DNA of 64,000 nucleotides from Xiheicaenibacterium sp046351325. Its GTDB lineage: Bacteria > Myxococcota_A > Polyangia > Polyangiales > Polyangiaceae. The position numbers were made by a program, and so were the translations under genes. The notes below the pieces were generated by a model. That model was not told where the DNA came from. It searched no databases and saw only the letters and a list, made by a program, of their open reading frames with translations. This document shows, piece by piece, positions 17,260 through 24,727 of the stretch (the first letter of the stretch is position 1; the number at the start of each line of letters is the position of its first letter). The DNA lies in the NCBI GenBank assembly GCA_046351325.1, contig JAXLYR010000001.1:1116001-1180000 (forward strand). Reading direction: 5' to 3'.

Positions 17260-17667
17260 ATGGCTCGATGGAGTGGATGGATCGCCGTGGCATTGATGGT
17301 CGCCGCCGCGCTCGTGCCGCTCTTCGTGCGGGTGCGTGACGGGCGGCGCGCGAACCTCGAGTCGCGCCCCGTGGCGACCCACGTGATCGTGGGGATGACC
17401 GCGGCGGGGCTCGGGTTCCTGCATCCGCTTACAGCATTGTTCGCACTCGGGTCGCCGGGCGCGATCGGCGGTGGTGTGCTCGGGCTGGCGCTCGGCGGGC
17501 TCGCGTTCGTCGTGCTCCTGTCGCACTCGGGGATAGGGCTCAAGCTGCGCGACCCCAAGCTGAAGCGACGGTCCGAGTCGCGCTCGCGACACCTGGTGAC
17601 CGCGACGTTGGTGACGACGCTCGCGCTCGCGCACGCCGTCGCGTGCATCGTCGGCCGCTCGCGTTGA
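17260..17667 (+). CDS. Small four-helix membrane protein
   Basis: A 135-residue membrane protein with about four hydrophobic segments: WIAVALMVAAALVPLFV, HVIVGMTAAGLGFLHP, GVLGLALGGLAFVVLL and TATLVTTLALAHAVACIV. There is no catalytic motif. It begins 17 bp after the kinase stop and is probably in the same operon, so it may assist the sensor or be its target. Confidence 0.65.
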   Translation: MARWSGWIAVALMVAAALVPLFVRVRDGRRANLESRPVATHVIVGMTAAGLGFLHPLTALFALGSPGAIGGGVLGLALGGLAFVVLLSHSGIGLKLRDPKLKRRSESRSRHLVTATLVTTLALAHAVACIVGRSR

Positions 17668-17735
17668 TCGGCGCCGCTGTTCGACGATCGCTGAGCGGCA
17701 GTTGGCTGCTAGTCCCTAGAACCAGCATTTCTTGA

Positions 17736-17779
17736 AGAATTCGCGCCGCCCCTGGCGGGGCGAAGGCGGCGCGAATTCT
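17736..17779. other. 15-bp perfect inverted repeat
   Basis: AGAATTCGCGCCGCC (17736-17750) and GGCGGCGCGAATTCT (17765-17779) are perfect complements around a 14-nt loop that itself holds CCTGG/CGGGG. This is the strongest hairpin in the gap 17668-18033. There is no T-run, so it is not a classic intrinsic terminator. It could attenuate read-through from the two-component operon. Confidence 0.6.
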
Positions 17780-17794
17780 CCGTCGAAGCCATCG

Positions 17795-17850
17795 CTTTTG
17801 TTCCGCGGGCCCCCATTGTCTTTTGCGTGGAAACTTCGTTTCCACGGGTA
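17795..17850. repeat. Divergent copy of the intergenic repeat plus 9-bp hairpin
   Basis: GCGGGCCCCCATTGTCTTTTGCG resembles GCGGGCCATGTCTTTTTCGCG of copy B and is likewise followed by a short hairpin with a 3-nt loop: CGTGGAAAC (17826-17834), TTC, GTTTCCACG (17838-17846). The GAACGGGG core is absent, so kinship with copies A and B is suggestive only. The rest of the gap up to 18033 shows no gene. Confidence 0.4.
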
Positions 17851-18033
17851 GCGCGGTAGCGCCGCGGTTACGGCGGGGAACTATAGGAGAGTGGAAACCC
17901 CAATAGGCCGCGCCACTCCTGACACTGCCAGCTTTGAGAGTGCCAATCGAGGGCCCGCTCCAGAGCCGAATTTCCAAGCGGATTCGAATGTGACTTGAAC
18001 GAGCCCGCGGCCGGGTGCATCTGTCTGCCTATT

Positions 18034-19440
18034 GTGGGACACGTGGGCCGATTGGCAATTTTCATCGGGGCGTTATCGGGTTTGGTCGCATGCTCTTCCG
18101 GCGGCACCGGGGGGAGCGGCGGCGCTGGCGGGGCGAGCGACGGCGGCACCGCGAGCGGCGGGGGTGGCGCGGCGGCGACGGGCGGGGGCGGCGCGGCGAA
18201 CAGCGAGCCGCAATACGACCGCGTCTACGGCGGTCGCGTGCTCGATCTGACGGTGACGTTCGCGGCGACAGACTGGCAAACAGTCGAGGACAACCGACAG
18301 GACAACAGGGCGCTACCCCCCAATCAGCGCGACTTCATCTATGTGCCAGTGACTGTGGAGCTCGACGGCGAGCGCGTCGAGCAGGCCGGCTTCCGCTACA
18401 AGGGTAACTCGTCTTTCCAGGTTCCGACGCTGAAGGAGTCCTTCAAGGTCGATGTCGACGAGTACCTCGACCAGGAGCTCCTCGGGTTCGACAAGTACAA
18501 CTTCAACAACGGCTTCAAAGACCCGTCGATGCTGCGCGAGTGTCTGTCGCTCGAGATGTACCGTGCGGCCGGGGCCGAGGCGCCGCGGTGCTCCTACGCC
18601 AGAGTCTATTTCGACCTCGGCGACGGCGCTGGCCCCCAATATTGGGGTCTCTACACGAACGTCGAACAGGTCGACAAAACGTTCCTTCGCGATCACTTCG
18701 GCGCGGACAACGACGGGGGCAACCTCTACAAGCCCGACGGCCCGGGCGCCGATCTCTCGCAGTTCTCGGAGACGACCTTCGAGAAGAAGACCAACGAGAC
18801 CGAGGCCGATTACAGCGATGTAAAGGCGCTCATCACCCTCCTCCCGACGCTGACAACACCGTCGGCAATCGAGGCGGCGCTCGAGCCCATCGTCGACGTG
18901 GACAGCGTGCTACGCCTCATGGCGATCAACACAATATTGACGAGCTGGGACTCGTGCGTCGGCACGGGGCACAACTACTATCTCTACAATAACCCCAAGA
19001 ACGGCGCGTCGTCCCCCTATTGGGAGTTCATCGTTTGGGACGCAAACGAAGCCTTCGGGAACTTCATCCCCATGGGGAGCTCGAGCGCGCAGATGATCGA
19101 CTGGCCCTGGGACCAGCCGACCGCGATGGCGCCCAAGATCCTGTTCGAGAAGCTGATGATGGTGCCGGCGTGGAGCGACCAATACGCGGCTTATATGGCC
19201 GAGTTCCTCGCGGACCCGGCGGTGTTCGAGGCCACGAGCATGAGCGCGCGCGCCGCGGCGCTGCACGATCTCATCGACGCCGCCGTGCACGAAGACCCCA
19301 ATTACCTGTTCTCGACGTCGAACCCCGACCTCTTCACAGAGAACCTGAGCGCGGACGTAACTGGCAATATGGGGCTCGTGCTGGGGATTCAGCGATACAT
19401 CGCAGATCGGGGCGCGTACCTCACCACGGCGCTGCCCTGA
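18034..19440 (+). CDS. CotH-family protein-kinase-like lipoprotein
   Basis: A secreted lipoprotein of about 468 residues. The signal RLAIFIGALSGLVAC ends in a lipobox, followed by a Gly/Ala linker. The CotH core follows: RVLDLTVTFAATDWQTVEDNR, AGFRYKGNSSFQ, SFKVDVDEY, LGFDKYNFNNGFKDPSMLRE, YWGLYTNVEQVDKTFLRDHF and the acidic YYLYNNPKNG...WEFIVWDANEAFG, which matches the metal/ATP site of CotH. In Bacillus, CotH phosphorylates spore-coat proteins; here the targets are unknown. GTG 18034 gives a normal signal length; TTG 17995 or GTG 18043 are alternatives. Confidence 0.85.
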   Translation: MGHVGRLAIFIGALSGLVACSSGGTGGSGGAGGASDGGTASGGGGAAATGGGGAANSEPQYDRVYGGRVLDLTVTFAATDWQTVEDNRQDNRALPPNQRDFIYVPVTVELDGERVEQAGFRYKGNSSFQVPTLKESFKVDVDEYLDQELLGFDKYNFNNGFKDPSMLRECLSLEMYRAAGAEAPRCSYARVYFDLGDGAGPQYWGLYTNVEQVDKTFLRDHFGADNDGGNLYKPDGPGADLSQFSETTFEKKTNETEADYSDVKALITLLPTLTTPSAIEAALEPIVDVDSVLRLMAINTILTSWDSCVGTGHNYYLYNNPKNGASSPYWEFIVWDANEAFGNFIPMGSSSAQMIDWPWDQPTAMAPKILFEKLMMVPAWSDQYAAYMAEFLADPAVFEATSMSARAAALHDLIDAAVHEDPNYLFSTSNPDLFTENLSADVTGNMGLVLGIQRYIADRGAYLTTALP

Positions 19441-19484
19441 TTCGGTGACGGGATTCGGTGGTAGAGTCCGCGCTCGGCTCTGCC

Positions 19485-20672
19485 ATGACACCAGCGATAT
19501 TGTCTCTGCGCGAGCGCCTCGACGTGCACCCCGACTACACGGGGCGCGGCGTGAACATCGCGTTCATCGACTCGGCGTTCTTCCCTCACCCCGATTTGAC
19601 TCGGCCGACGAGCCGCATTCGGGCGTTCATCGATCTCACGCGCGACGCGCCTGCGGTCGAGGATTTCCTCGCGATCGAGGCGCACGTCTGGCACGGGACG
19701 ATGACGGCGTGCTGCGCGGCCGGTAATGGCTATTTGTCGCACGGCCGCTATGCCGGTATCGCGTCGAACGCGGAGGTCGTGCTCCTGCGCGTGCAGGCGA
19801 GCGACCGGCTGGCGATTCAAGGGCACACCGTGGCGAAGGCCCTCAGGTTCATCAAGAACCACCCCGAGCTCGAGGTCCACGTCGTGAACGTCTCTGTTGG
19901 CGTCTCTTGGGATGACCCTGACGCGCTCGACGTCGAGGACGCTGTGGCCGAGGTCGCGGCGACAGGGGTGGTGGTGGTCGCGGCGGCCGGGAACATCGAT
20001 GGGGCGCCCCCCTCGCCGCCGGCCTCGAGCGCGGCTGCGATCTCGGTCGGTGGTCTCGACGATCAGAACACGCCCGCGTCTCACGACGACGCGCGCTGGC
20101 CGTCGAGCTCGGGCGCGCGCAGCAACCGGGTCATGAAGCCCGATTTGCTCGCGCCCGCGGCGCGCCTGCCGGCACCGATGCTCCCGGGGAGCCTCACCGC
20201 ACGCGAGGCTTCACCGCTCTTCCAGGTCTTGCGCATCCTCGAAGACACCGAGTCGGACATCCGCTTTCGCAAGGGGCGGGACCTCGACCCGAGCCGTCGC
20301 GACGAGGCCTCGCTCGCGAAATTCCTCGACGCCGTGCGCGAGCGGATTCGCGATCAGAAGTACATCGCGCCGGCGTACCAGCACGTGGACGGCACGTCGT
20401 TCTCGGCGCCGATCGTGTCGTCCGTCGTCGCGCAGATGCTCGAGGCGAACCCGCGGCTCACGTCGACCGAGATCCGGCGCGGCCTCGTCGAGACGTGCCG
20501 CCGGCTCCCCGGGGTCCCCGCGGTCCAACAGGGAGCGGGCGTGCTCGCGCCGCGCGCGGCGGTCGCGTGGGCCGAGGCCCTCGCGGGGCGCGGCGATCTG
20601 CGGACGGCCAGCCGTCGCGTGAGCACTCCGCCCACCGAAGCACGACCGTCGCGACGCCCGAAGAAGGCCTGA
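19485..20672 (+). CDS. Subtilisin-like serine protease without signal peptide
   Basis: A 395-residue S8 family protease. The catalytic triad is D29 (VNIAFIDSAFF), H70 (EAHVWHGTMTACCAAG) and S305 (DGTSFSAPIVSS), with oxyanion-hole N170 (VVVAAAGN). An insertion of about 60 charged residues (235-295) sits before the Ser block. There is no signal peptide or propeptide, so it would act in the cytoplasm or be exported by another route. The C terminus is basic (RRVSTPPTEARPSRRPKKA). ATG 19485 is preferred; GTG 19458 adds nine residues. Confidence 0.9.
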   Translation: MTPAILSLRERLDVHPDYTGRGVNIAFIDSAFFPHPDLTRPTSRIRAFIDLTRDAPAVEDFLAIEAHVWHGTMTACCAAGNGYLSHGRYAGIASNAEVVLLRVQASDRLAIQGHTVAKALRFIKNHPELEVHVVNVSVGVSWDDPDALDVEDAVAEVAATGVVVVAAAGNIDGAPPSPPASSAAAISVGGLDDQNTPASHDDARWPSSSGARSNRVMKPDLLAPAARLPAPMLPGSLTAREASPLFQVLRILEDTESDIRFRKGRDLDPSRRDEASLAKFLDAVRERIRDQKYIAPAYQHVDGTSFSAPIVSSVVAQMLEANPRLTSTEIRRGLVETCRRLPGVPAVQQGAGVLAPRAAVAWAEALAGRGDLRTASRRVSTPPTEARPSRRPKKA

Positions 20673-20684
20673 GCGGCGCGCGTG

Positions 20685-20715
20685 GATCCCGAACGGGGTT
20701 GGGGCCTCGTTCGCA
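20685..20715. repeat. Intergenic hairpin repeat, short copy C
   Basis: GAACGGGG (20691-20698), TTGGGG, CCTCGTTC (20705-20712) repeats the copy B core with one arm change (C to T, leaving a G-U pair). It starts GGATCCCGAACGGGG, close to the GATTCACCC/GTGAATCC end of A and B. It lies just after the subtilase stop. Confidence 0.7.
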
Positions 20716-20760
20716 GAAAAACAAAACGAAAACGGCGCCCCCTTTTGGGGAGCGCCGTCT
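20714..20760 (-). terminator. Rho-independent terminator of tRNA-Leu
   Basis: Read on the minus strand: ACGGCGC (20760-20754), one bulged base, CCCC-AAAA-GGGG, then GCGCCGT (20740-20734), followed by TTTCGTTTTGTTTTTC. This is a long GC hairpin with a T-rich tail 15 bp past the tRNA 3' end. Confidence 0.85.
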
Positions 20761-20774
20761 CGTCAACGACATCG

Positions 20775-20856
20775 TGCGAAGGGCGGGACTTGAACCCGCA
20801 CGGTGTTACCCGCTAGCACCTCAAGCTAGTGCGTCTGCCAATTCCGCCACCTTCGC
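20775..20856 (-). tRNA. tRNA-Leu (anticodon GAG)
   Basis: 82 nt without encoded CCA. The acceptor stem GCGAAGG/CCTTCGC is perfect, with discriminator A. The D arm has GGCGGAATTGGCAGACGC. The anticodon arm is CTAGC-TTGAGGT-GCTAG with GAG at 34-36, reading CUC/CUU. A class II variable arm follows, then the T arm GCGGG-TTCAAGT-CCCGC. It has its own promoter and terminator. Confidence 0.97.
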
Positions 20857-20870
20857 GTTGGGCGGCCGGG

Positions 20871-20898
20871 ACCTTACCAACCTGGCCTGCCAAGTCAA
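20871..20898 (-). promoter_or_regulatory. Sigma-70-type promoter of tRNA-Leu
   Basis: On the minus strand, TTGACT (-35, 20898-20893), a 16-bp spacer and TAAGGT (-10, 20876-20871) are followed by GC-rich DNA. This lies 15 bp before the tRNA 5' end. Confidence 0.7.
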
Positions 20899-20983
20899 GA
20901 CGTTAGGCGCGCGCGACGACTGACAGCGCGTCGTTTTTTTTCCTGAGGGCGCAGGGTTCCGAGGCGACGGTCGCGCTGGACAA

Positions 20984-20996
20984 CTGGTCATACCAG
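20984..20996 (+). promoter_or_regulatory. GntR/FadR-type operator
   Basis: CTGGT-CAT-ACCAG is a perfect 5-bp inverted repeat with a 3-bp centre, inside AACTGGTCATACCAGCTT. It fits the FadR subfamily pattern TnGTnnnACnA. It lies 25 bp ahead of the GntR-family start, as expected for autoregulation of the 21021-22492 operon. Confidence 0.7.
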
Positions 20997-21020
20997 CTTA
21001 CCACCTGCTACGCTGAGGAC

Positions 21021-21833
21021 ATGTTTCGACCGGTCGAGAAGAAGTCCCTCGCGACGAGCGTGTTCGAGCAGCTGCGCGATCACATCGTGCGGGGAGAGGC
21101 CCGGCCCGGGGACGCGCTGCCGAGCGAGCGCGTGCTGTCGGAGAAGCTGAAGGTGAACCGCGGCGCTGTGCGCGAGGGCCTGCGCCGGCTCGAGCAGGCG
21201 GGGCTCGTCGCGGTGTCACAAGGCGGCGCGACGCAGGTGCTCGACTTCACGCGGACGGCCGGGCTCGAGCTCTTGGGCGCGCTCGTCGTTCGCGAGGGGC
21301 GCGTCGACACGCGCGTCGCGCGCAGCATCCTCGAGCTTCGTTCGGCGCTCGGGCCGGAGGTCGCGCGCGCTTGCGCTCGACGACGGGCGACGGGTGCGCT
21401 GCCGAAGATCGTCGCGGAGATGCGGGCCGCGAACGGCGACGCGAAGCGGCTCTCCGAGCTCGCGATGTCGTTCTGGGCCGAGGTCGTGCGCGGCGCGGAC
21501 GGCCTCGCGTGGCAGCTCGCGTTCAACTCCCTGCGGGCGAGCTACGGCCTCGTCGAAGAGCACCTCGCCGAGGTCATGCTCGAGGAGCACGCCTCGACGG
21601 CGGAGTACGCGCGCCTCGCCGATGTCATCGCGGCGGGTGACGAGGCCGCGGCCGCGAAGGTCGCCGGCGCGCTCGTCGTGCGTGGGCAGCGAGCGTTCGC
21701 GCACGTGCTCGACGCCATCGATCGCGAGGACGGGGAGGGCAGCGCGCGCGCGACCAAAGAAAAGGGCTCGACAGCCAAGCGCGTCACGAAGGCTGGCGCG
21801 GCCGTCGCGGCGAAGAAGGGGCGCGGGCGATGA
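21021..21833 (+). CDS. FadR-subfamily GntR transcriptional regulator
   Basis: A 270-residue DNA-binding regulator. The winged helix-turn-helix is at about 10-75 (VFEQLRDHIVRGEARPGDALPSERVLSEKLKVNRGAVREGLRRLEQAGLV). An FCD-like all-helical effector domain follows (ILELRSALGPEVARACARR, ELAMSFWAEVV, LAEVMLEEHASTAEYARLADVIAAGD). The Lys/Arg-rich tail of about 35 residues (TAKRVTKAGAAVAAKKGRGR) is unusual and resembles histone-H1-like DNA-binding ends. It is coupled by ATGA to a fatty-acid hydroxylase-family gene, so its ligand may be a fatty acid or derivative. Confidence 0.92.
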   Translation: MFRPVEKKSLATSVFEQLRDHIVRGEARPGDALPSERVLSEKLKVNRGAVREGLRRLEQAGLVAVSQGGATQVLDFTRTAGLELLGALVVREGRVDTRVARSILELRSALGPEVARACARRRATGALPKIVAEMRAANGDAKRLSELAMSFWAEVVRGADGLAWQLAFNSLRASYGLVEEHLAEVMLEEHASTAEYARLADVIAAGDEAAAAKVAGALVVRGQRAFAHVLDAIDREDGEGSARATKEKGSTAKRVTKAGAAVAAKKGRGR

Positions 21834-22492
21834 GCATCACGAACGAAGACGCGGCCCTCGCGGCCCTCGCGCCAGCCCAGTCGACGCACGCGCGCAGCGT
21901 GCGGAGCCTCGCGACGCTGCGCGGAGCTGCTTGGTATTTCCTGCGGTTTCCCACGCCGCGCATGCTGCTCGCGAGCGCGGCGGTGCTGGGCGCGGTTCGG
22001 ATCGTTCTTGGGCAGCCGCGGCTCGGTGACCTCGCGGCGTTCGGGTGCGTGGCCGCGGTCTGGCCGCTCGTCGAGTGGTTCCTACACAGCGCCGTCCTGC
22101 ATTTTCGGCCGCGGACGATCGCGGGCCGTCGCGTCGATCCGCTCTTCGCTCGGTATCACCGCTACCACCACGAGCACCCGTGGATCCTCGAGCGGACGTT
22201 CCTCCCAGTCCCGGTGCTCGCGGTGCTCCTGCCGATCAACGCAGCGGTCTTCGTGCTCGCGATGCCGACGATCACGACGGGCCTCAGCGTCGCGTGCGCG
22301 ACGTCGCTCGCCGCGCTCGGCTACGAGTGGACGCACTACCTCACGCACACGCCGTATCGCCCGCGATCGAGGTTTTACGCAGCGATCCAGCGACATCACC
22401 TGCGTCACCACTTCTCGGACGAGGAGAAGTCGTTCGCGTTCCTCGTGCCTGCGATCGATCGCTGGCTCGGAACGGCGGAGCCACCGCGCTGA
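21830..22492 (+). CDS. Fatty-acid hydroxylase/sterol desaturase superfamily membrane protein
   Basis: A 220-residue diiron membrane enzyme. Histidine clusters in the family order are EWFLH near 85, HRYHHEH near 106, EWTHYLTHTPY near 167 and HHLRHH near 188. Hydrophobic segments lie between them (VLAVLLPINAAVFVLAM, LSVACATSLAAL). The family hydroxylates or desaturates fatty acids, sterols or carotenoids; the substrate is unknown. It overlaps the regulator gene by 4 bp. The following 251 bp (22493-22743) hold no gene I would support. Confidence 0.9.
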   Translation: MSITNEDAALAALAPAQSTHARSVRSLATLRGAAWYFLRFPTPRMLLASAAVLGAVRIVLGQPRLGDLAAFGCVAAVWPLVEWFLHSAVLHFRPRTIAGRRVDPLFARYHRYHHEHPWILERTFLPVPVLAVLLPINAAVFVLAMPTITTGLSVACATSLAALGYEWTHYLTHTPYRPRSRFYAAIQRHHLRHHFSDEEKSFAFLVPAIDRWLGTAEPPR

Positions 22493-22743
22493 GCGCCCGC
22501 GCGTTGCGCGAGGCCGGCGCCGGGTGTACGCGGCGACGCATGAGCGACGCATCCGCTACGGATTTCGAAGCGTTCTGGCAGGGCTTTCTCGCCGACCACT
22601 GGCGCGCGAGGTCAAAGAGCTGCGCCGCGCGCAGCAGGCGGCGGTGAACTAGCTGCCGGTCGGGTGGTCGGCTCGGGTTGGGGGTGCTTCGAGGGCGGCG
22701 AGTTTCACCGAACGATCGTGCTTTGTCGCGGAGCCGCGCGCGG

Positions 22744-23955
22744 TCAGGTCGTGTACTCGGCGTTGACCTCGACGTAGCGGTAACCGAGATCGCTGGTGAG
22801 GACGACGGCGTGACCATCGCCTGCGCCGAGCTCGATCTCCAACGAGAGATCGTCGCTGCGCATCGCTTGGCTGAGCGCTGCGCGATCGAAGCGCGTGGGC
22901 TCGCCGCGCTCGAAGACGACGACGCCCGCGAGCCGACAGACGAGGCGCGACGGATCGGGCAGCGCGGGGTGGTTGCCGGCGGCGCTCACGAAGCGCCCCC
23001 AGTTCGGATCGTTGCCGAAGAGCGCCGTCCGCACGAGCGCCGAGTGCGCGATCAGCCGCGCGATCTCTTCGGCGAGGACGGAGCTCGGCGCGCCGCTCAC
23101 GCGGATCGTGCAAACCTTGGTCGCGCCCTCACCGTCGCGCGCGATGAGCCACGCGAGTTTGTCGCAGGTGCGTGAGAGCGCCGAGCGCCAGTCGTTCGGC
23201 GCGAAGCCGGCGCGCTCGGTCGCGAGCAGGAGGAACATGTCGTTCGTGCTGGTGTGCGAGTCGACGTGGATCGCGTTGAAGCTCGTGCGGAGGGCGCGCG
23301 CAGCCTCGGCGGCGAGCACGTCGGCCGAGATCGAGAGGTCCGTAGCGACGATCGAGAGCATCGTCGCCATGTTCGGCTCGATCATCCCTGCGCCTTTGCA
23401 GACGCCCGCGACGCCCCAGGTCGGCCCGCCGCGCTCGCCCCAAGCCTTGGGGAAGGCGTCGGTCGTCATCATCGCAGCGAGGAACGACTCGGATGCGGCG
23501 CGGCCCGTCGAGAGCGACGCGTGCGCGCGATCGATCCCGTCGAGCACGCGCTCGATCGGGAGCTCTACGCCGATGACACCCGTCGAGGCGACGATGACCT
23601 CGCGCGGGGTGCACCCGACGTGCTGCGCGACGCGCTCGGCCATCATCGCAGCGTGCCGCGCGCCGCGCTCGCCCGTGCAGGCGTTCGCGTTGCCCGAGTT
23701 CACCACGACGGCGCGCACGCGCCCGTGGCTCTCGGCCAGGTGGCGGCGCGAGAGCGTGACGGGCGCTGCGGCGAACGCGTTCTTCGTGAACACGGCGGCG
23801 GCCGAGGCGATCTCCTCGGTCACGAGCAGCGCGACGTCGGGGCGACCGCTCGGCTTGATGCCCGCCGCCACACCCGCGACCGAAATGCCGGGGAGCTCCG
23901 CGATGGTGAGCGGCGCGGGCTGCGGCGCGTACGCCGTGTTTTGCTGGGAGTTCAC
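22744..23955 (-). CDS. argJ: Bifunctional ornithine acetyltransferase/N-acetylglutamate synthase
   Basis: A 403-residue arginine-biosynthesis enzyme that moves acetyl from N-acetylornithine to glutamate and may also use acetyl-CoA. Hallmarks are GIKPSGRPDVALLVTE, VVVNSGNANACTG, the oxyanion segment ASTGVIG at 124-129, and the self-cleavage site CKGAGMIEPNMATML with nucleophile T198. It also has SHTSTNDMFLLL and NDPNWGR. GTG 23955 starts right before the conserved region; the longer upstream frame is not coding. It stands alone here, without other arg genes. Confidence 0.96.
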   Translation of the reverse strand: MNSQQNTAYAPQPAPLTIAELPGISVAGVAAGIKPSGRPDVALLVTEEIASAAAVFTKNAFAAAPVTLSRRHLAESHGRVRAVVVNSGNANACTGERGARHAAMMAERVAQHVGCTPREVIVASTGVIGVELPIERVLDGIDRAHASLSTGRAASESFLAAMMTTDAFPKAWGERGGPTWGVAGVCKGAGMIEPNMATMLSIVATDLSISADVLAAEAARALRTSFNAIHVDSHTSTNDMFLLLATERAGFAPNDWRSALSRTCDKLAWLIARDGEGATKVCTIRVSGAPSSVLAEEIARLIAHSALVRTALFGNDPNWGRFVSAAGNHPALPDPSRLVCRLAGVVVFERGEPTRFDRAALSQAMRSDDLSLEIELGAGDGHAVVLTSDLGYRYVEVNAEYTT

Positions 23956-24013
23956 GAGGCGCTCTCTCGTCCGCGGCGCGGGAGGCGTCAAGCCGTCGGT
24001 GTAGGATGCGGGC

Positions 24014-24727
24014 GTGTCCGCGCGGCGCGACGCGATCCTGTTCCTCGCTGCGGCGCTCGTACCGTCCGCCGCGATGGGCGCGCTCGGCTGGCGCGCGCTG
24101 CGCAACGAAGAGGCCGCGCGTGCTCGCGAGGCCTCGCTCGAGGTCACGGGCGCCGCCGAGGAGATCGCCGGGACCGCGCGCGCTCGGATCGAGGCGGCCG
24201 AGGGCGAGCTCGATTCGTTGGGGCACAAACCAATTTCGAGCGCCGACGAGCAGCTCGAGGTCTACGGCATGGCGGCGAGCGTCGCGCCTTCGTTCGCGGC
24301 GCCTGTGCTCTTCGCCGCGGACGGTCGCTTGCTCCTGCCGCGCGAGGAGTCGAGCGCGGCGCCGACGAGCTCGGAGGCGCGCGCCTGCGACGAGGCGACC
24401 GCGGAGCTCTCGACGGCGAACCGAGCTCGCGCGGTGAGCACGCTGCTCGCGCAGTGCGAGACAGCGCGCGACACGCAAGGCCGCTGGATCTGGCCGGTGC
24501 TCGCGATCGGCGCGCTCGCCTCGGGCTCGGCGAGTGGAGATCTCGCGCCACGTCTCGCGCGGTGGTTCGAACCCGCGGAGCCGAGCTTCGATACGAGGAG
24601 CGCGAGCTCGCGCTCTCGGAGGTCCGGGAGCTCCGCGCAGTCGGCGACGCGGAGCGCGCGCGCATGCTCGCGGCCCTCGCGCCGCGCACGTCGGGCGCGG
24701 CTCCGATCGCGACGATCCCTTCGGTGA
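24014..24727 (+). CDS. Sensor kinase, N-terminal part (frameshifted from the kinase core)
   Basis: GTG 24014 opens a natural-looking N-terminal sensing region: a membrane segment (DAILFLAAALVPSAAMGALGW), then a long helical extracytoplasmic part (EEAARAREASLEVTGAAEEIAGTARARIEAAEGELDSLG) up to LAPRLARWFEPAE near 24585. After that the frame turns into Arg/Ser-rich nonsense and ends at 24727. The kinase core continues in the -1 frame from the same place. A one-base deletion (or error) near 24560-24600 splits a single gene of about 620 codons. There is no homopolymer at the junction. Confidence 0.6.
   Translation: MSARRDAILFLAAALVPSAAMGALGWRALRNEEAARAREASLEVTGAAEEIAGTARARIEAAEGELDSLGHKPISSADEQLEVYGMAASVAPSFAAPVLFAADGRLLLPREESSAAPTSSEARACDEATAELSTANRARAVSTLLAQCETARDTQGRWIWPVLAIGALASGSASGDLAPRLARWFEPAEPSFDTRSASSRSRRSGSSAQSATRSARACSRPSRRARRARLRSRRSLR

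Noticed and set aside
18637..18648. CCCAATATTGGG-type palindrome as an operator
   Set aside because: It is inside the coding part of the CotH-like gene, in well-supported residues (GPQYWGLY), and no second copy near a promoter was seen.
20910..20940. Hairpin plus T8 run on the plus strand as a terminator
   Set aside because: The stem is only about 5 bp (CGACG/CGTCG) with a 10-nt loop, and no plus-strand transcript is expected there.
22540..22647. Possible 35-residue gene beginning MSDASATDFEAFWQGFLADHW
   Set aside because: The first 20 residues look natural, but there is no ribosome site and the end is Arg/Ser-rich; it may be a remnant of a longer gene, not enough to call.
23254..24560. Plus-strand open frame through argJ into the kinase gene
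   Set aside because: Up to about 24,560 it is the antisense shadow of argJ and an out-of-frame read of the kinase N terminus; only the part after that codes.
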